In this document: piece after piece, positions 31,571 through 44,057 of the stretch | How the letters are laid out: each line of letters opens with the position of its first letter | Numbering within the stretch: position 1 is the stretch's first letter | Origin: Cannabis sativa | Taxonomy: Eukaryota; Streptophyta; Magnoliopsida; Rosales; Cannabaceae | Assembly: GCF_029168945.1 (NCBI RefSeq) | Contig: NC_083601.1 | Coordinates: 39,979,660 to 40,043,659 of the forward strand | Length of the DNA stretch: 64,000 nucleotides | Direction of reading: 5' to 3' | The notes under the pieces: generated by a model | Told to the model about the DNA's origin: nothing | Databases searched by the model: none | What the model saw: only the letters and a program-made list of their open reading frames with translations | Made by a program: the position numbers and the translations under genes

Positions 31571-32809
31571 TTTATTGGTAGCATTTTATGATTAGTTAGT
31601 AATATTTTTTAAATTTTTTTTTTTTTTTGAAATTATATAAGATTTAATACTTAATATAATTATTTTTTGTACTTTTATATAGAAACGAAAAAAAGGTAAC
31701 CTATAGTTTTTGGTACTTGATTGTAGCCCACTTAGTGACGTTGAAACTTAAAAAATACTTAAATTCTCTGGACTCTGATGATTGTATACTTTTCATTTTT
31801 TTTTCCTTGTGTGTTTCATGTGTTTGTTCCCCATAATGAAATCTTGACATGCATGCCAACCAACCATCGAGAAATATCATGGAAAGAGAGAATACTTTCT
31901 TTTATTTTATTGTGAGACCAAAAAATAAATAAATAAATAATAGGCAAAACAACACATACATACTTTTAAAAAATAAGTACTCAATGTTTTTTTAATACTA
32001 AAATGCAAAATATTATACACAATACAAAAATGATAATTTATTTCTTCTGAAAAAGAAAAGAAATATTTTATTGTGATCATTTTTAAAGATTCCAAATATT
32101 ATGTTTCATGTTTAATTTTCTAGCCTTATTTTATTCTCTTGATTATATATTTATGTATGAGAATTGTTAAATGGTATTTAGCACACTCTACATGTAATAT
32201 TATTACTCGTACAATTAAATATTAAGTCTTATATAATTAAAGTATGTTTGAAAACAATTATATAAAATGGTAATTACATGTGAGAGTAATTACACTCTAT
32301 TTTAAAACATAATGTATAATTAGATTATAAATAATAATTGTATATGAATTCTTACTTTTAATGTTTGACAAATAAGTTAGTGAGCACACAGTAACAATAT
32401 TAATTATCTAAAACTAGTAATGTTGTGTAATTATAATTTATAGTGTAATTACATCTAATTCTCATAGGTTTATAAAAATTAAAGAATATAATTGAAACTA
32501 CTTAATTATCTCCAATTATATAATTATTGTATAATTACTTGTTAGAATAAACATACAAAATATTATAATTACTCAAAATTATACTTAATTCTAATTATAC
32601 AATAACTTTTCAAATGTACCCTAAATATAATAGTTTTTTGAATATATCCTTAATTAATTATAAAGTCATATTTTTTAAAAATACTAGGCTGCTCAAAAAT
32701 AATACTCATATACCCCTTTGACCGTCAAAATAGTACAGGTCCGATCCGATGCATGTTAAAGCTTTGTGACATCTGTAGTGTAGACTTTATATAAAGAGTA
32801 TATCTAAGG
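31571..32809. other. AT-rich spacer
   Basis: No gene. The sequence is low-complexity A/T; an antisense frame at 31907-32095 is not supported by any motif. Confidence 0.55.
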
Positions 32810-33297
32810 TGGCGTTTGGTAACACTTTTTTAATCAGTTTTTTGTTTTTAAAAGTAGAAAAGTGAAAATATTTTTCAAAAACATGTTCTATAAAACTGTT
32901 TTTACTTTTCAATTTTATAATTAGAAATCAAAATTTTAAAAACAAAAAGAATCACTTTCAATATTTTTTTAAACAGTTTTTTTTCTTAATCAATCTTTTA
33001 GATTAGGACCAGACCCGGACCCAAATCCCCTCCCTACGGCCCTGGCGCTAAACCCGACTTTTGACTTGAACCCGAATCTGACCCCGGACCTAGACCCGAC
33101 TTAAATAAAATCAAAAAATAAAAATAAAAATAAACTTTATAGAACACACTTTTGTTTTCTGTTTTTAAAATTGAAAAACAAAAGTGGTTACAGAACGTAT
33201 TTTTGTTTTTCAAAAACAAATTTTTTAAAAACAAAAATTTTACTTTCATTTTGTGATTAAAAAATTAAAAAACAAAAGTGTTACCAAACGGCACCTA
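32810..33297. mobile_element. MITE with GTTTGGTAACAC ends and a GC-rich minisatellite core
   Basis: The left end GGCGTTTGGTAACACTTTTT and the right end, its inverse around AAAGTGTTACCAAACG, form terminal inverted repeats. Inner arms rich in TTTTTGTTTTTAAAA are also inverted relatives. The centre (about 33003-33108) is a C-rich tandem-like array of GACCCGGACC variants, contrasting with the A/T arms. Antisense open frames over it are repeats, not a gene. Confidence 0.65.
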
Positions 33298-33763
33298 AGT
33301 TAATGAATGAACGTTGTAGTCTTTGTTTAATACTTTTGTATTGTAGGCGGACTCGATCTTTTGGATCATGTTAACTAAAATCTCCTTAATTAATAAGCAT
33401 AAAATTAATTCCAACTCTCATTTCTATAATGGTACTATGTTTCACGTGAGAACTTTAATTATTAGAATAAGAAAATTACCATGCATCTATAAAAGTACAT
33501 TTAGAAAGTTCTTTTGATTGCAAATTTAAGTGTACGTATATTAATAATGGGTAATAGGTATCCTAACAAAATATATAAATTATTTTTAATGGGTATTATC
33601 CTGAGTAATTTTAGAAAATAAATATAATAAAAATTTAATTTTAAAAATATTAACTTTTAAAAATGAGATTTTAATTCAATAATCAATAATAAAAATAAAT
33701 AAAATTACTGTACTTAATTTCACTATTTAATTAAACAAATTTCTATCTTTTTTACACTATTTT

Positions 33764-34205
33764 AAAAAGAGTATATAGTGGTATAAGTACTCAAAGTTTT
33801 AAATTTGTAATTTTTACACTATTTTAAAAAGAGTATATAGTGGTATAAGTACCCAAAGTTTTAAATTTATAATTAGCAGCGGCATAAACTCAATGTTTAT
33901 TTTTAGCGACATAAGCATCCAATTTTTGTAACACTGTAATTTTCTTCCAAATTCGTCAATACAGAGTCTGTTTTAAATTTATTAAAAGAATATTTAGAAG
34001 TAACTGATAGTGCATATTCCTATTTAGACCCAATGATCTAGAATTCAAGCTTTATATGTGCCCTATTTAAGACAATAATAGAGTCTGTACTGACAAAATT
34101 AAAGAAAAAATTACAGTTTTACAAACATTGGGTACTTATGCCGCTAAAAATAAACATTGGGTTTATGTCGCTTACAAACATAAAACTTTGGGTACTTATG
34201 CCGCT
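33764..34205. mobile_element. MITE with ends around GGTACTTATGCCGC, left end duplicated
   Basis: The right end has ACTTTGGGTACTTATGCCGC and the left end its inverse (GTGGTATAAGTACCCAAAGT). The left terminal segment of about 55 bp is present twice in tandem (33760-33810 and 33814-33868). A second inner pair around ATAAACATTGGGTTTATGTC and its inverse confirms the inverted structure. It has no coding capacity. Confidence 0.6.
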
Positions 34206-34433
34206 ATTTACCCAAAATTATTCTTATATTCAGCATTATTTTATCCTTCTCTCTAACTCAATCTCAAACTTTTTTTATCTCTCTTAGTCGGAAAGAATAA
34301 CTTTAACCATATAATGTAAAAAGGAAATATTTCTTTTAATTAGATAGTAAAAGTAAGCATAAAAACTCAAATTTTCTTAATAATGCTTATTCATGAGTAA
34401 TACTCATTAAGAGTGTACTCATATATAATATAT

Positions 34434-34569
34434 ATTGGTACATGTTAAGTTAGAGAGTTAGTTAAGTAGTTACTTGTTAAGTTGGTTAGCCTAGTTGTAT
34501 CTAACTACCTCATGTGTAACATGTGTATATAAGCTAGTTCGATCGAGCTTATCAATGCATTGTCTTTCT

Positions 34570-34611
<42 letters not shown>

Positions 34612-35900
34612 ATATTGATAGTTCATATTGGGTTTTCCTCTATTTCACAATGTACAATATATTCAATTTGGTATTAGAGCAATTTCTGCCGATCTCTGTG
34701 AGCATGGCGACAACAGATCTTGGCTCTCATCGTAGCACTAAAACTCCAGACAATCTGAAACTTCCACCACTGTCAAAATCAAAACCAAGAACAGAGGAAT
34801 TGATGACTCTCTCGTCTATTTCAACCATAATCTCTCGATTAAACTCAACGATCACAACTTCTTGCTCTAAAAACAAGTGCTTGCTGTGATTCGAGGTAAT
34901 CGTCTTCAACGCTACATTCTTGAAGCTCCCCCTCTTCAATTCATTTTAGATGATGATCGTGCTAGTACTCTGATACTTAATCTAACCTTTCTTGAATAGG
35001 AGGTTCAAGATCAGCTGCTAGTATATTGGCTTTTATCCTTGATGAGTGATAGTCCTCTAACTCAGATGATTGGATGTAACAATACAAGAGATATCTAGAG
35101 TACATTGGAAGAACATTTCACTATTCAAGTCTACAAAAATCTTGGAGTTTTGCCCCAAACTTCAAATCTCAGGTAAGGCTCTTTGTTTATCAATGAATAT
35201 CTCCTCAAGGTCAAACAATATGTTTATGTTGACCTTCTTGCTTCAGTTGGTGAAGTCCTCAACACTAGGAATCATGTAGTTGTAGTCTTTAAAAAATTGT
35301 CAAGTGAGTATGAAACTTTTGTTATTTCCTCTAACACTTGAGTTGAATCTTGTTTTAATGTTAAAATTGAGGCCTTCATCTCAGCCATACCAAGTATGCT
35401 AGAGATTTTTTGTGTAAAGCTAAGATTAAAGTTTCTTCTACACCAATGACAATTGGGTTGAGGCTTTCGGCCTTTGGCAGTGATCCATTTGAGAATTTTC
35501 AATTGTACAAGTCTATTGTAATTTATAGGTGCTCTGCAGTATCTCACCATCACACGATTTGGAATTTCGTTCAATGTTAATAAGTTGTGCCCGCTCATGA
35601 AGTGTCATTACCAATCCCATTGGGTTGAAGTCAAAGAGATCCTTAGATATGTTAGTGGTACTTTAAGCTTTGGTTTACGTACACTTCAAAGACCCCAACT
35701 TTATTCATTAAGGCCTTTTGTGATGCTAATTAATTAGTCGATCCGGCTGATTGAAGATCCACTTTTGGCCATGCCATCTTTCTTGGAAAAAAATTGGTAG
35801 CTTGGTCATGTAAGAAACAACACACTATTTCTCGTTCCAGCACCGAAGTTGAGTTTTGAAGCTTAACCAATATTTGGCTCAACTATCTAGCTTGGATTTA
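34434..35900 (+). mobile_element. Internally deleted Ty1/copia retrotransposon remnant
   Basis: A 5' LTR-like stretch (about 34434-34664) includes a TATA box in GTGTATATAAGC and a (CT)n tract at 34574-34610. It is followed by TGGTATTAGAGC, a variant of the initiator-Met tRNA primer binding site (34669-34680). A gag-like start follows with the LNxHNFLLWK type of motif, broken by stops. From about 35340 the sequence jumps to the end of pol: a frame-broken reverse transcriptase end with an ILRYVSGT motif, then RNase H with [14 protein letters not shown]. Most of gag-pol is missing between. It is dead: multiple stops and frameshifts, and no 3' LTR was recognised. Confidence 0.75.
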
Positions 35901-37081
35901 CTCTTTGTTTTCTAGAAATGTCAAAGTTCGGGGGAAAAAAATCATAATTAGCCTAAATTATATAGCAAATCATTCCCTTGAACTTTTTTGGTCGTTAAAA
36001 ATTCCTCCTGAACTATTGAGATTGTTAAATTTAAGGAATTTATCTAATTTCATTCAATTGTACTGTTTCAGTGATTGTTTATGTACTAAACCAGGCTCCC
36101 CAGACTTTGATATCTACTAAATCATGCCCCTCAAACTTTGATATGTACTAAATCATGCCCCATGAACTTTCATCCATGTTAGAATTTTTTTACTAAAATT
36201 AGACAAAAGTCCTTAAATCTAACAATCTCAATAGTTCAAGGGAAATTTTTAACGGCAAAAAAAGTTCAGGGGACATGATTTGGTACATGTTAATGTTCGG
36301 AAAAAAAAATCCTAATTAACCTATATTTTATCACTATGTTATTTATTTTTGTTCGCCATATCATTTATGAACACCATCCTTATAAAATTTATGTATACTG
36401 TACGTATATGTTATTACTAATAACATAAAAATAACTCAGTTATAAAAAAACGATCTTACAGACTAAATATATATAGTAATATTTTATTTATAATAAATGG
36501 TATTTAAATTTATTTATTAATTTAAAAATATTATTCAAATTAATATAATAAAAAAAAATAATTAATCCCACTTTTTTTTTAATGTATCCAACATTATCCA
36601 AGATATTTATATTGACATTTCAAGATTAAATCCTACCTATACATATCTATACAGTAACGTGTGATTATTAATTAATTACAACCATACAATTTAAAATAAT
36701 ATAATTCTCATACATAATTATCTACGGTAAAAATTAAATTACATCATTGTGTAAAAAGACAATAATATTATGAATTACTCATTTAGGAACATACATTTTT
36801 TAGACATAATGTATTCATTTTTTTATTATACGAATAATTATAGAGAGATCGAGCACAAAAATATCATAGGTTAAAATAAAAATTTAGTTCAAATAGTTTG
36901 ATGCGTAGATTACTTGTCTGTTTTTCGTATCAATATATAGAGATATTATTTTACAATTTTATGATTATATTATTACCTTTATCTGCTAACTTTTTGTATT
37001 CCTTTGCTTTGAATCTGTTAATTGTCTTGTAATTTTATGAATCAGTAAATTTGATTTTTATTTTTTATACATGAATTATTA
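35901..37081. other. Spacer right of the copia remnant
   Basis: Contains a small inverted or repeated region at about 35930-36310, where CCTGAACTTT and AAATCATGCCCC motifs recur in both orientations, probably another MITE. The rest is A/T-rich. No gene is supported. Confidence 0.5.
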
Positions 37082-37152
37082 TCAACGTGGTAAAATGGCA
37101 GAAAAGGTGAGGCCATTAAGGGTAGGATCTATAGTTGAGGGATTGTTGAGAA
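37082..37152 (-). pseudogene. Severed 3' end of CRK-f last exon
   Basis: This encodes the last residues of the ancestral CRK-f tail, ending FSAILPR and a stop at 37082-37084. When the copia element and one CAGCA copy are removed it joins exon 7 in frame (Asn-Ala-Val-Leu then Asn-Asn-Pro), giving a 659-residue ancestral protein. The ILPR ending matches the family (FLPR in CRK-c, VMPR in CRK-g). It is now stranded 6.9 kb from the gene. Confidence 0.88.
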
Positions 37153-37157
37153 CAGCA
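37153..37157. repeat. Target-site duplication, left copy (CAGCA)
   Basis: A perfect 5-bp repeat of 44058-44062, immediately outside the two LTR ends; 5 bp is usual for Ty1/copia integration. Confidence 0.88.
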
Positions 37158-37635
37158 TGTTAGACAATTTATATGTATAAACTGAAATATATGTATGTGT
37201 ATATAACACGGAATTAAATCAAACATATATACACTATGAATAAGGATCGAAATACCTCCAGCCATTGATTCTTGAGCTTCAAATCCACATAAGCTTTGAT
37301 CTGCAAAGGAAACTGGTTGATGTGGGTAATTGGGCTTCCTCGCTCTCTCAACTCTCTTTAGATGGAATTTGCTGTTATGAACAGAATGAGTGAGGAGCTC
37401 GGGGACCGAGACCCTATATTTATAGGTGAGATACTCCATCGATTACGTGCCACATTAATTGTCAGAATATTTTGACAATTAATTCAGGAAATCAAATCAG
37501 GTAATGAATATAGAAATCTGACCATATATAGAATATTACGTAATTGATTCTGTCCAGATTCAATGAATATAAAATATTCATTTATCAGAATCAATAATAT
37601 TATTTTATTTCCTTAATATTAGAAATATTCTAATA
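37158..37635 (-). repeat. 3' LTR of the copia element
   Basis: Direct repeat of 43585-44057 with scattered substitutions and small indels (for example near 37440 and 37560). A CTATATTTATAG box near 37412-37424 marks the minus-strand promoter. Confidence 0.9.
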
Positions 37636-40600
37636 TTCTCCCACTTGGTCAGCATTTAAATTAAAACATTCAAACCCAAATGTTCCTCATTATATAATAA
37701 ACATACGAATCATAGCGACATGTCCTCATTATAAGTCGAGTATTATCTTCCATGTATTACAATACATTTATTATATAACAATGTACTTTATGTGGCAATG
37801 TACTTAAGCGAATAAACCCTAACCCTTATGTTTATTCAGGTCCTCTTACGATAATTTTCTCAGATGAAATTAAGGTGCACATAAATATGAGAAAATATCG
37901 AAATTAGAGTTTCATAAAATAATTTTTGGTTGTACAAATAAAAAAAAAACTGCATATGGGTTAACTGAATCCCATATTTACTTTATGATCCTTGAATTTG
38001 TGTTGCGGCATGCCTTTAGTCAAGGATCTATGCGATCACCCAATTCAGTTTGCGTGATTAATGACCACTTATCACGCCTTTTTATGGCTAAATACTTAAT
38101 GTCGATATGCTAGCTTCGACCAGTACTCTTAGAGTTATTAGCCATAAATATTGTAGCTGAATTTATCGCAAAATTTTCTTAATGGCCTAATGAAACTGTA
38201 ATTCTGAACTCTAGGCCTACTATGAAACTCTATAATACATCATACGAGATGTATCCTCAAAACAATAAATGAATGTGACTTCTATAGTGGAAATAACAAT
38301 CAAGATTCTCTACAATATAACTTACTGGTAATCTTAAGGACGTAATAAAATATTGATTTACGTGAATCAATACAACCAGTGAAGTACATTAGAATCTAAT
38401 TGGTTAACTATATTTCCAGATGGTCAATTCATCTTAACAAAATATGTATGAATATAATTTTTAGTATTTTAAAGATACCTCATCACTTTGTATGAAAAAT
38501 AAAGTGGTCTTAACTTTAGTTATTCTGATACTACTTAACGATCCTGAAACAAATGTAATGCAAAGTCTTATTCAGACTCTTAGGCATACATTAGGCTTCT
38601 AAAATAGAAGCAAATGAATGTTCTTAATTTATTCTCACTCCACATCATTTTTCAGATGCTAGTTCGAGTTATATTTATCACACTTAAAGATAAAAGTTAT
38701 ATCAGATGAATAATACATAATTTTATTTAATCAGAGATGCTGTGGCTACTCTCTAATTAATTAAAATTATATATATTATTTATATTCCTTATCTCAAAAT
38801 AATAATTTGAGATATGAATTATTTCAACTTATATAGAAAACTTTTATCATCATTTGCAAGTAACATATTGTCTACGTATAAAACAAATATTACTCCCACT
38901 AACCTTCTGGTATATAATTATTTCCATAATTCTCTTTTCAAACCTAAAGGAAAAGATGATATAATACCAATTTGTGAGATGTTTGTTTTGATCTATAGGT
39001 AGACACTTTAAGCTTGCATATGTTCACCACTATTAGAGGAAAATCTTTATGGCAGTCTATATACCTTCTCCTCTAGTTCACTATTTGGAATTGATTAATG
39101 AATTAAAACAAGCAACAAATGCCAAGGTCTATAATAGAATCTTTTATAAAAACAATTGAGAATGTAAATCTCCTTTGTTATTGATTCTTAGTTCAAAATG
39201 AACTTCTTAGCAATGAATATTCTTTTATATCTTTATGTTTCTCAATGTTGCCTAATGAATATTATTGGTGAAAAAACCTATCCTTAATTAATGTTCTCCA
39301 CCCCATTAGACAACTTTACTAAAGATAAACTTTATTGCTATTTAAGATATTCATTTCTTCATTCATGGCATATTGTACTACAACTTCAATTCTTTATCAT
39401 TCTATAATTTAATTTGTGTCTCAAATTAATATTGTAGTTGAACTCTTATTGTACAAAATGTAATCACTAGAAAACATTGATCTTACTGTTCTAATAAGTC
39501 ATCTTAAGGATGGACCAACAAACTCTTAAAAGAGCAAATGGTTCAATAACATGTTATTTTAGAAATTGTAAGCAATTACTAAATAACACAACTTATTAGA
39601 ATTTTACCAATGACTTGTATATTATTAATGATTAGTTATGAATTCTCAATAACCATTAATCTTAAGGGATGTTGTGAATCATAATTAATCTAACACTTGA
39701 GGTGGAAGTTTGAGAAAATATGAATGATCTTTCTCGGAAACTAGGTTCCTAGATTGATCACTCCCACTGATCAAGTCAATTCTTAATTCCACAATTCTAG
39801 TGTTGTGAGATGGATAATAAAATATGTAACCCTTAAACCTTATAGCTTTTCAAATGAAATATGCTCATTTATGGTTTAGGGCCCAGATTTTTTCTTTGAC
39901 AATTGTACTCTAACTATATATGGGTATTTATAAAATGTGTACATGTCATCAAGTCAGTTTTCAACCTTATCACAACTCAAAATATATTTGAGAAACATCT
40001 TTGGTTAGAACACGATTCGATATGTACACCCCATTGTTGAGTATCAATAGACAAAGATTTAGGAAAGATTGGAGTTTGCTATGTAGGCTCCACCCCATGT
40101 CCAAAAAATGCTTAGTTTCTTAAATCTGTTACACACTATAATTTGGGTGTACCAAGCATATGTATCGGGCAATGAACCCATGCTTTTAAATAAACTTTAC
40201 AAATACACTGGGAGTTTATCCATACTCACGAATTTTGATGTAGTATTCTCCATTTTATATTTGATCTCACTATCTTAATATGCAAAATGCACCATTTCTC
40301 TACTTAAGATTTAAATGTCTTTGAAACATATAAATCCATACTTTTGTAGAAAAATTATTTATGTGAGTAATCGTTAAAAAAGAGATGCAAAATTTGAGTC
40401 CATGTCTTCAAAATTAATTGACTTGTATGATTTCTAATATGATAGAATTCTAGTATGCACCGATTTTGACTTGTTGGAATACATATTCTTGATGAAATTC
40501 ACACAAGTTCTAAATAAAGTTAGTAAAATCAAGTGTAATGAAGATCCCCACCATTTACTAACATTTATTCTATTTATGGAGATATGTTCCATAATTTTTG

Positions 40601-41199
40601 GTGCTATAATGTAGAAGAATTCTTATTAATAACACATTTCTTATTGTCAGATTGAACTTGCATATCTTTATGAGTGACATCATTTGTAGTAAAGACCTCT
40701 AAATGTGTCTAAATCAAGTTTCAATAGAATCTTGGAACATAAAGATCTTTGCCAATTTTAAAACAAAGTCACTACTATATTGCTTGTTCCTTAAACTTCT
40801 AAATGTGAGAAGTTATCTTGTCTGTGGATAAGATTTGCTCACGATTATCTTGACTTTCTTAGGTTTATTTGTAAACCTTGTAAGAAATTATGAATGTGGA
40901 ATAACAATCTAAAATAATCCACTATGTGTTAATAATCACATTAACTATATTAGAATGAATTCATACACAATGAATTAAAATTTATTGGTGATAATAAAGT
41001 GTGATTTATTTTTCTTAATTATACAGTAAAAACTGTATATGCTAGATGAAATTATCAGAATAAATTTTGAAAATTTCTACTGTTATGGAAGAAATTTTCT
41101 ACTAGTATGGAAGAAATTTATGAATAGTGATGTAATAAAATTACATATATAGTTTTGAGGTTTAAATGAATCATGTTTTTACCAATGAATAAACATGCT

Positions 41200-42000
41200 T
41201 AAATATGAAATCTTATTAAACAAAAATTGCCTGTGGGCTAAATTTTTAATTTAATAAGATTAGATTTAGATGTAGATTATGATAGATTTACACAATTTAT
41301 GAAAAACTTAAAGTTTAATATTTCTATCTTAATGAAAGGTATGAAACACTTAATTATTTATAAATGTTTCAAAATTTTATACTTGATGATAAAATTATTA
41401 AATTAAATCTACATAATTTCCTGTGGAAAAAATTAAGAGAATTTAATTTAACATATTAATCATGTGAATATAATAAAATCCCTGTAGGGTAAGATTATTA
41501 TGTTCACATAATTCATGTCCATTATGTGATCTTAATCCACTTAATATATATAATTTTATATAATTAAGGATGCTGTGGCTACTCCCTAATTATTTAAAAT
41601 TATGTGGTTCACTAGACACCAAAGTATAAACTGAAGATTAAAATTTTACTAAATCCAAAATTGCCCGTGGGCTAAATTTTAAATTTAATAAAATTAGATG
41701 AACTTTATGATAGATTTAATTAAACAATTAGTTTTGGAAAATGAAGGTTTATTATCTATCTTTAATTAAATTTGTGATAACACTATTAAATTAAATCCCT
41801 ATAACTCCCTGTGGGGTAAATTAAGAGAATTTAATTTAACATATTATCCTAATTAATTATACAAATATAATAAAATCCCTGTGGGGTAAAATTATTATAC
41901 CTATATAATTAATTACAAGTTATGTCCATTAAGGTGAATTTTAATTAATATATAATTTTATACAAATAAGGATGCTGTGGCTACTCCCTAATTATATAAA
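41200..42000. repeat. Reiterated motifs inside the copia 5' region
   Basis: Within the element, CCCTGTGGGGTAAA or close variants occur near 41230, 41420, 41480, 41660, 41808 and 41876. GGATGCTGTGGCTACTC occurs at 41568 and 41970, with a variant at 38735. They are spaced by A/T stretches, giving a degenerate tandem array with units of about 330-400 bp in the untranslated or gag region. Confidence 0.65.
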
Positions 42001-43090
42001 ATTATATTTTCACTTTGACATTAGGTATTGGGCTCTACCTAAAAGTAATTTCGTTATTAACATAGTAGACAATCACTGAGATTAATGCTCCTAGTGTGGT
42101 CGTCCGAAGATCATTAAAAACCGTTCTAGATATGAGCATTTGTCCCAAATTCATGTTTTCTTATGTCAAACCACAAAATTACTTACATTTTATTCATTTT
42201 AGGAAGTTTTATGAATATTTTATGAAGTTTTATGAAACTTAATGTGCTATATAAAATATTCAACCTATCTTAATGTTTGAATATTTCTAAATATATCTAG
42301 CACTATAAAAGGAATTTATGTATAGCATTTAAATCATACAAATCTAAATTAATTGCATTAAACATAAATTTGCCAAATAAATACAAATTAATACAATTAT
42401 TGTATGATAATAAATTAAATGCTTAATTCCATAATATATAATTAATTATGCATTTATGACCATATAATATCTTAAATATTTATACTAATAATTAATTTGT
42501 ATAAATAAGGTAATTATACAAATTAGTACAATTAATTATATGGAATGAATTAAATGCAAAATTAAAGACTATACTTTATGGCAGATTTTTCAAATTTTAT
42601 TAATTTAAACAATAAATTACATAAATTTGGTAATAAATAATTAAATGCACAATTATACAAATTGCACAATTATTACATGCCTAAATAAATCATGTAATTA
42701 ATTACCATATTAAAACAAATTTCCATTTTCAGTTTATACTAAATAACATATTAATTCTAAATATATGTATTAAATTAAAAATGGAAATTAATGAATGTAA
42801 TTTATTGACTAAATTAACAATAGGAGAATAATTTATATTTCCAAATAAATAAAAAATATATATAAAAAAAATCGAAATTTTTTCCCCTTTTTTTTTTGAA
42901 AAATACACTGCCATAAACGACATGATAAAATTTCTTTAAACTTCCAAAAATCATGAAATCAATTCCAAATGAATCTAAATGCAAAAATTAAGACATTCAT
43001 ATAGATTTTATGCATCGAAAATACATAAAACAAAGACTTTAAAAATCACCAAAATTTTCTGAAAAATAATTTTGAGATTTCTTTGTTTTT

Positions 43091-43560
43091 TCAAAGTGGA
43101 TTTTCATGCTTAGAACAATCTATATTAATATATGAATGTATTAATACATATACAATATATATACATATATATATACAGAAAAATAAAAATACTGTATGTA
43201 TATATATAAACATGAAATGTATATATGTATATATTTGTATATAGCATTTAGATATATAAATAATATATATATACAATATATATACGTAATGAAATGAAGA
43301 AAATATATATATATGTATATGAATATATATATATGAACTGAATGAATAAACAAGTATATATGTATGAAAATATATATGTATATATATAATTGGGATTGAA
43401 TGAATATGAATATATAAATATATACACAAACGAAAATAAATATATATATCAACACTGAATTAAATATATATATATATAAACACTGAATTAAATATATATA
43501 TATAAACACTGTATATACGAGTATATATATATATGAAACTCAAACTAAAATCAAGGCAGA
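43091..43560. repeat. TA-rich microsatellite tract
   Basis: Long runs of ATATAT with interspersed GTATAT and CACTGAATTAAAT units lie just inside the copia 5' LTR. Two overlapping antisense frames here encode only Tyr/Ile/His-rich low-complexity strings and are not genes. Confidence 0.8.
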
Positions 43561-43584
43561 GATAAAAACCGCTCTGATACCAAC

Positions 43585-44057
43585 TGTTAGACAATTTATA
43601 TGTATAAACTGAAATATATGTATGTGTATATAACACGGAATTAAATCAAACATATATACACTATGAATAAGGATCGAAATACCTCCAGCCATTGATTCTT
43701 GAGCTTCAAATCCACATAAGCTTTGATCTGCAAAGGAAACTGGTTGATGTGGGTAATCGGGCTTCCTCGCTCTCTCAACTCTCTTTAGATGGAATTTGCT
43801 GTTATGAACAGAATGAGTGAGGAGCTCGGGGACCGAGACCCTATATTTATAGGTGAGATACTCCATCGATGCTCGTGCCACATTAATTGTCGAATATTTT
43901 GACAATTAATTCGGGAAATCAAATCGGGTAATGAATATAGAAATCGACCATATATAGAATATTACGTAATTGATTAAATAGGATTGATGAATATAAAATA
44001 TTCATTTATCAGAATCAATAATATTATTTTATTTCCTTAATTAGAAATATTCTAATA
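43585..44057 (-). repeat. 5' LTR of the copia element
   Basis: Partner of 37158-37635. Its outer edge lies in CRK-f exon 7 and supplies the new codons and the stop that end the CRK-f reading frame. Confidence 0.9.

Larger units (their letters stand above)
37158..44057 (-). mobile_element. Defective Ty1/copia LTR retrotransposon inserted in CRK-f exon 7
   Basis: About 6.9 kb. The 3' LTR is 37158-37635 and the 5' LTR 43585-44057, roughly 95% alike, so the insertion is not brand new. On the minus strand the 5' LTR is followed by TGGTATCAGAGC (43571-43582), the initiator-Met tRNA primer site, and the 3' LTR is preceded by CCAAGTGGGAGAA (37636-37648), a copia polypurine tract. LTRs end ...TCTAACA and start TATTAGAA. 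Remains of pol are legible on the minus strand: an AMNEEM motif near 39350, YVDNMLLA (canonical YVDD changed) near 38850-38885, and an RNase H end with HIDIKYLAIK near 38100. No long open frame survives, so it is not autonomous. It is flanked by a 5-bp duplication. Confidence 0.9.

Noticed and set aside
37116..37439. Minus-strand frame repeated at 43540-43905
   Set aside because: Both are within the two LTRs; they are duplicated because the LTRs are duplicated, not because of a gene family.
43091..43509. Two overlapping 110-120-codon minus-strand frames
   Set aside because: Pure TA-microsatellite translation (Tyr/Ile/His).
43571..43582. Sequence complementary to the 3' end of a Met tRNA, possibly a tRNA fragment
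   Set aside because: Its place two bases from the LTR end makes it the retrotransposon primer binding site, not a tRNA gene.
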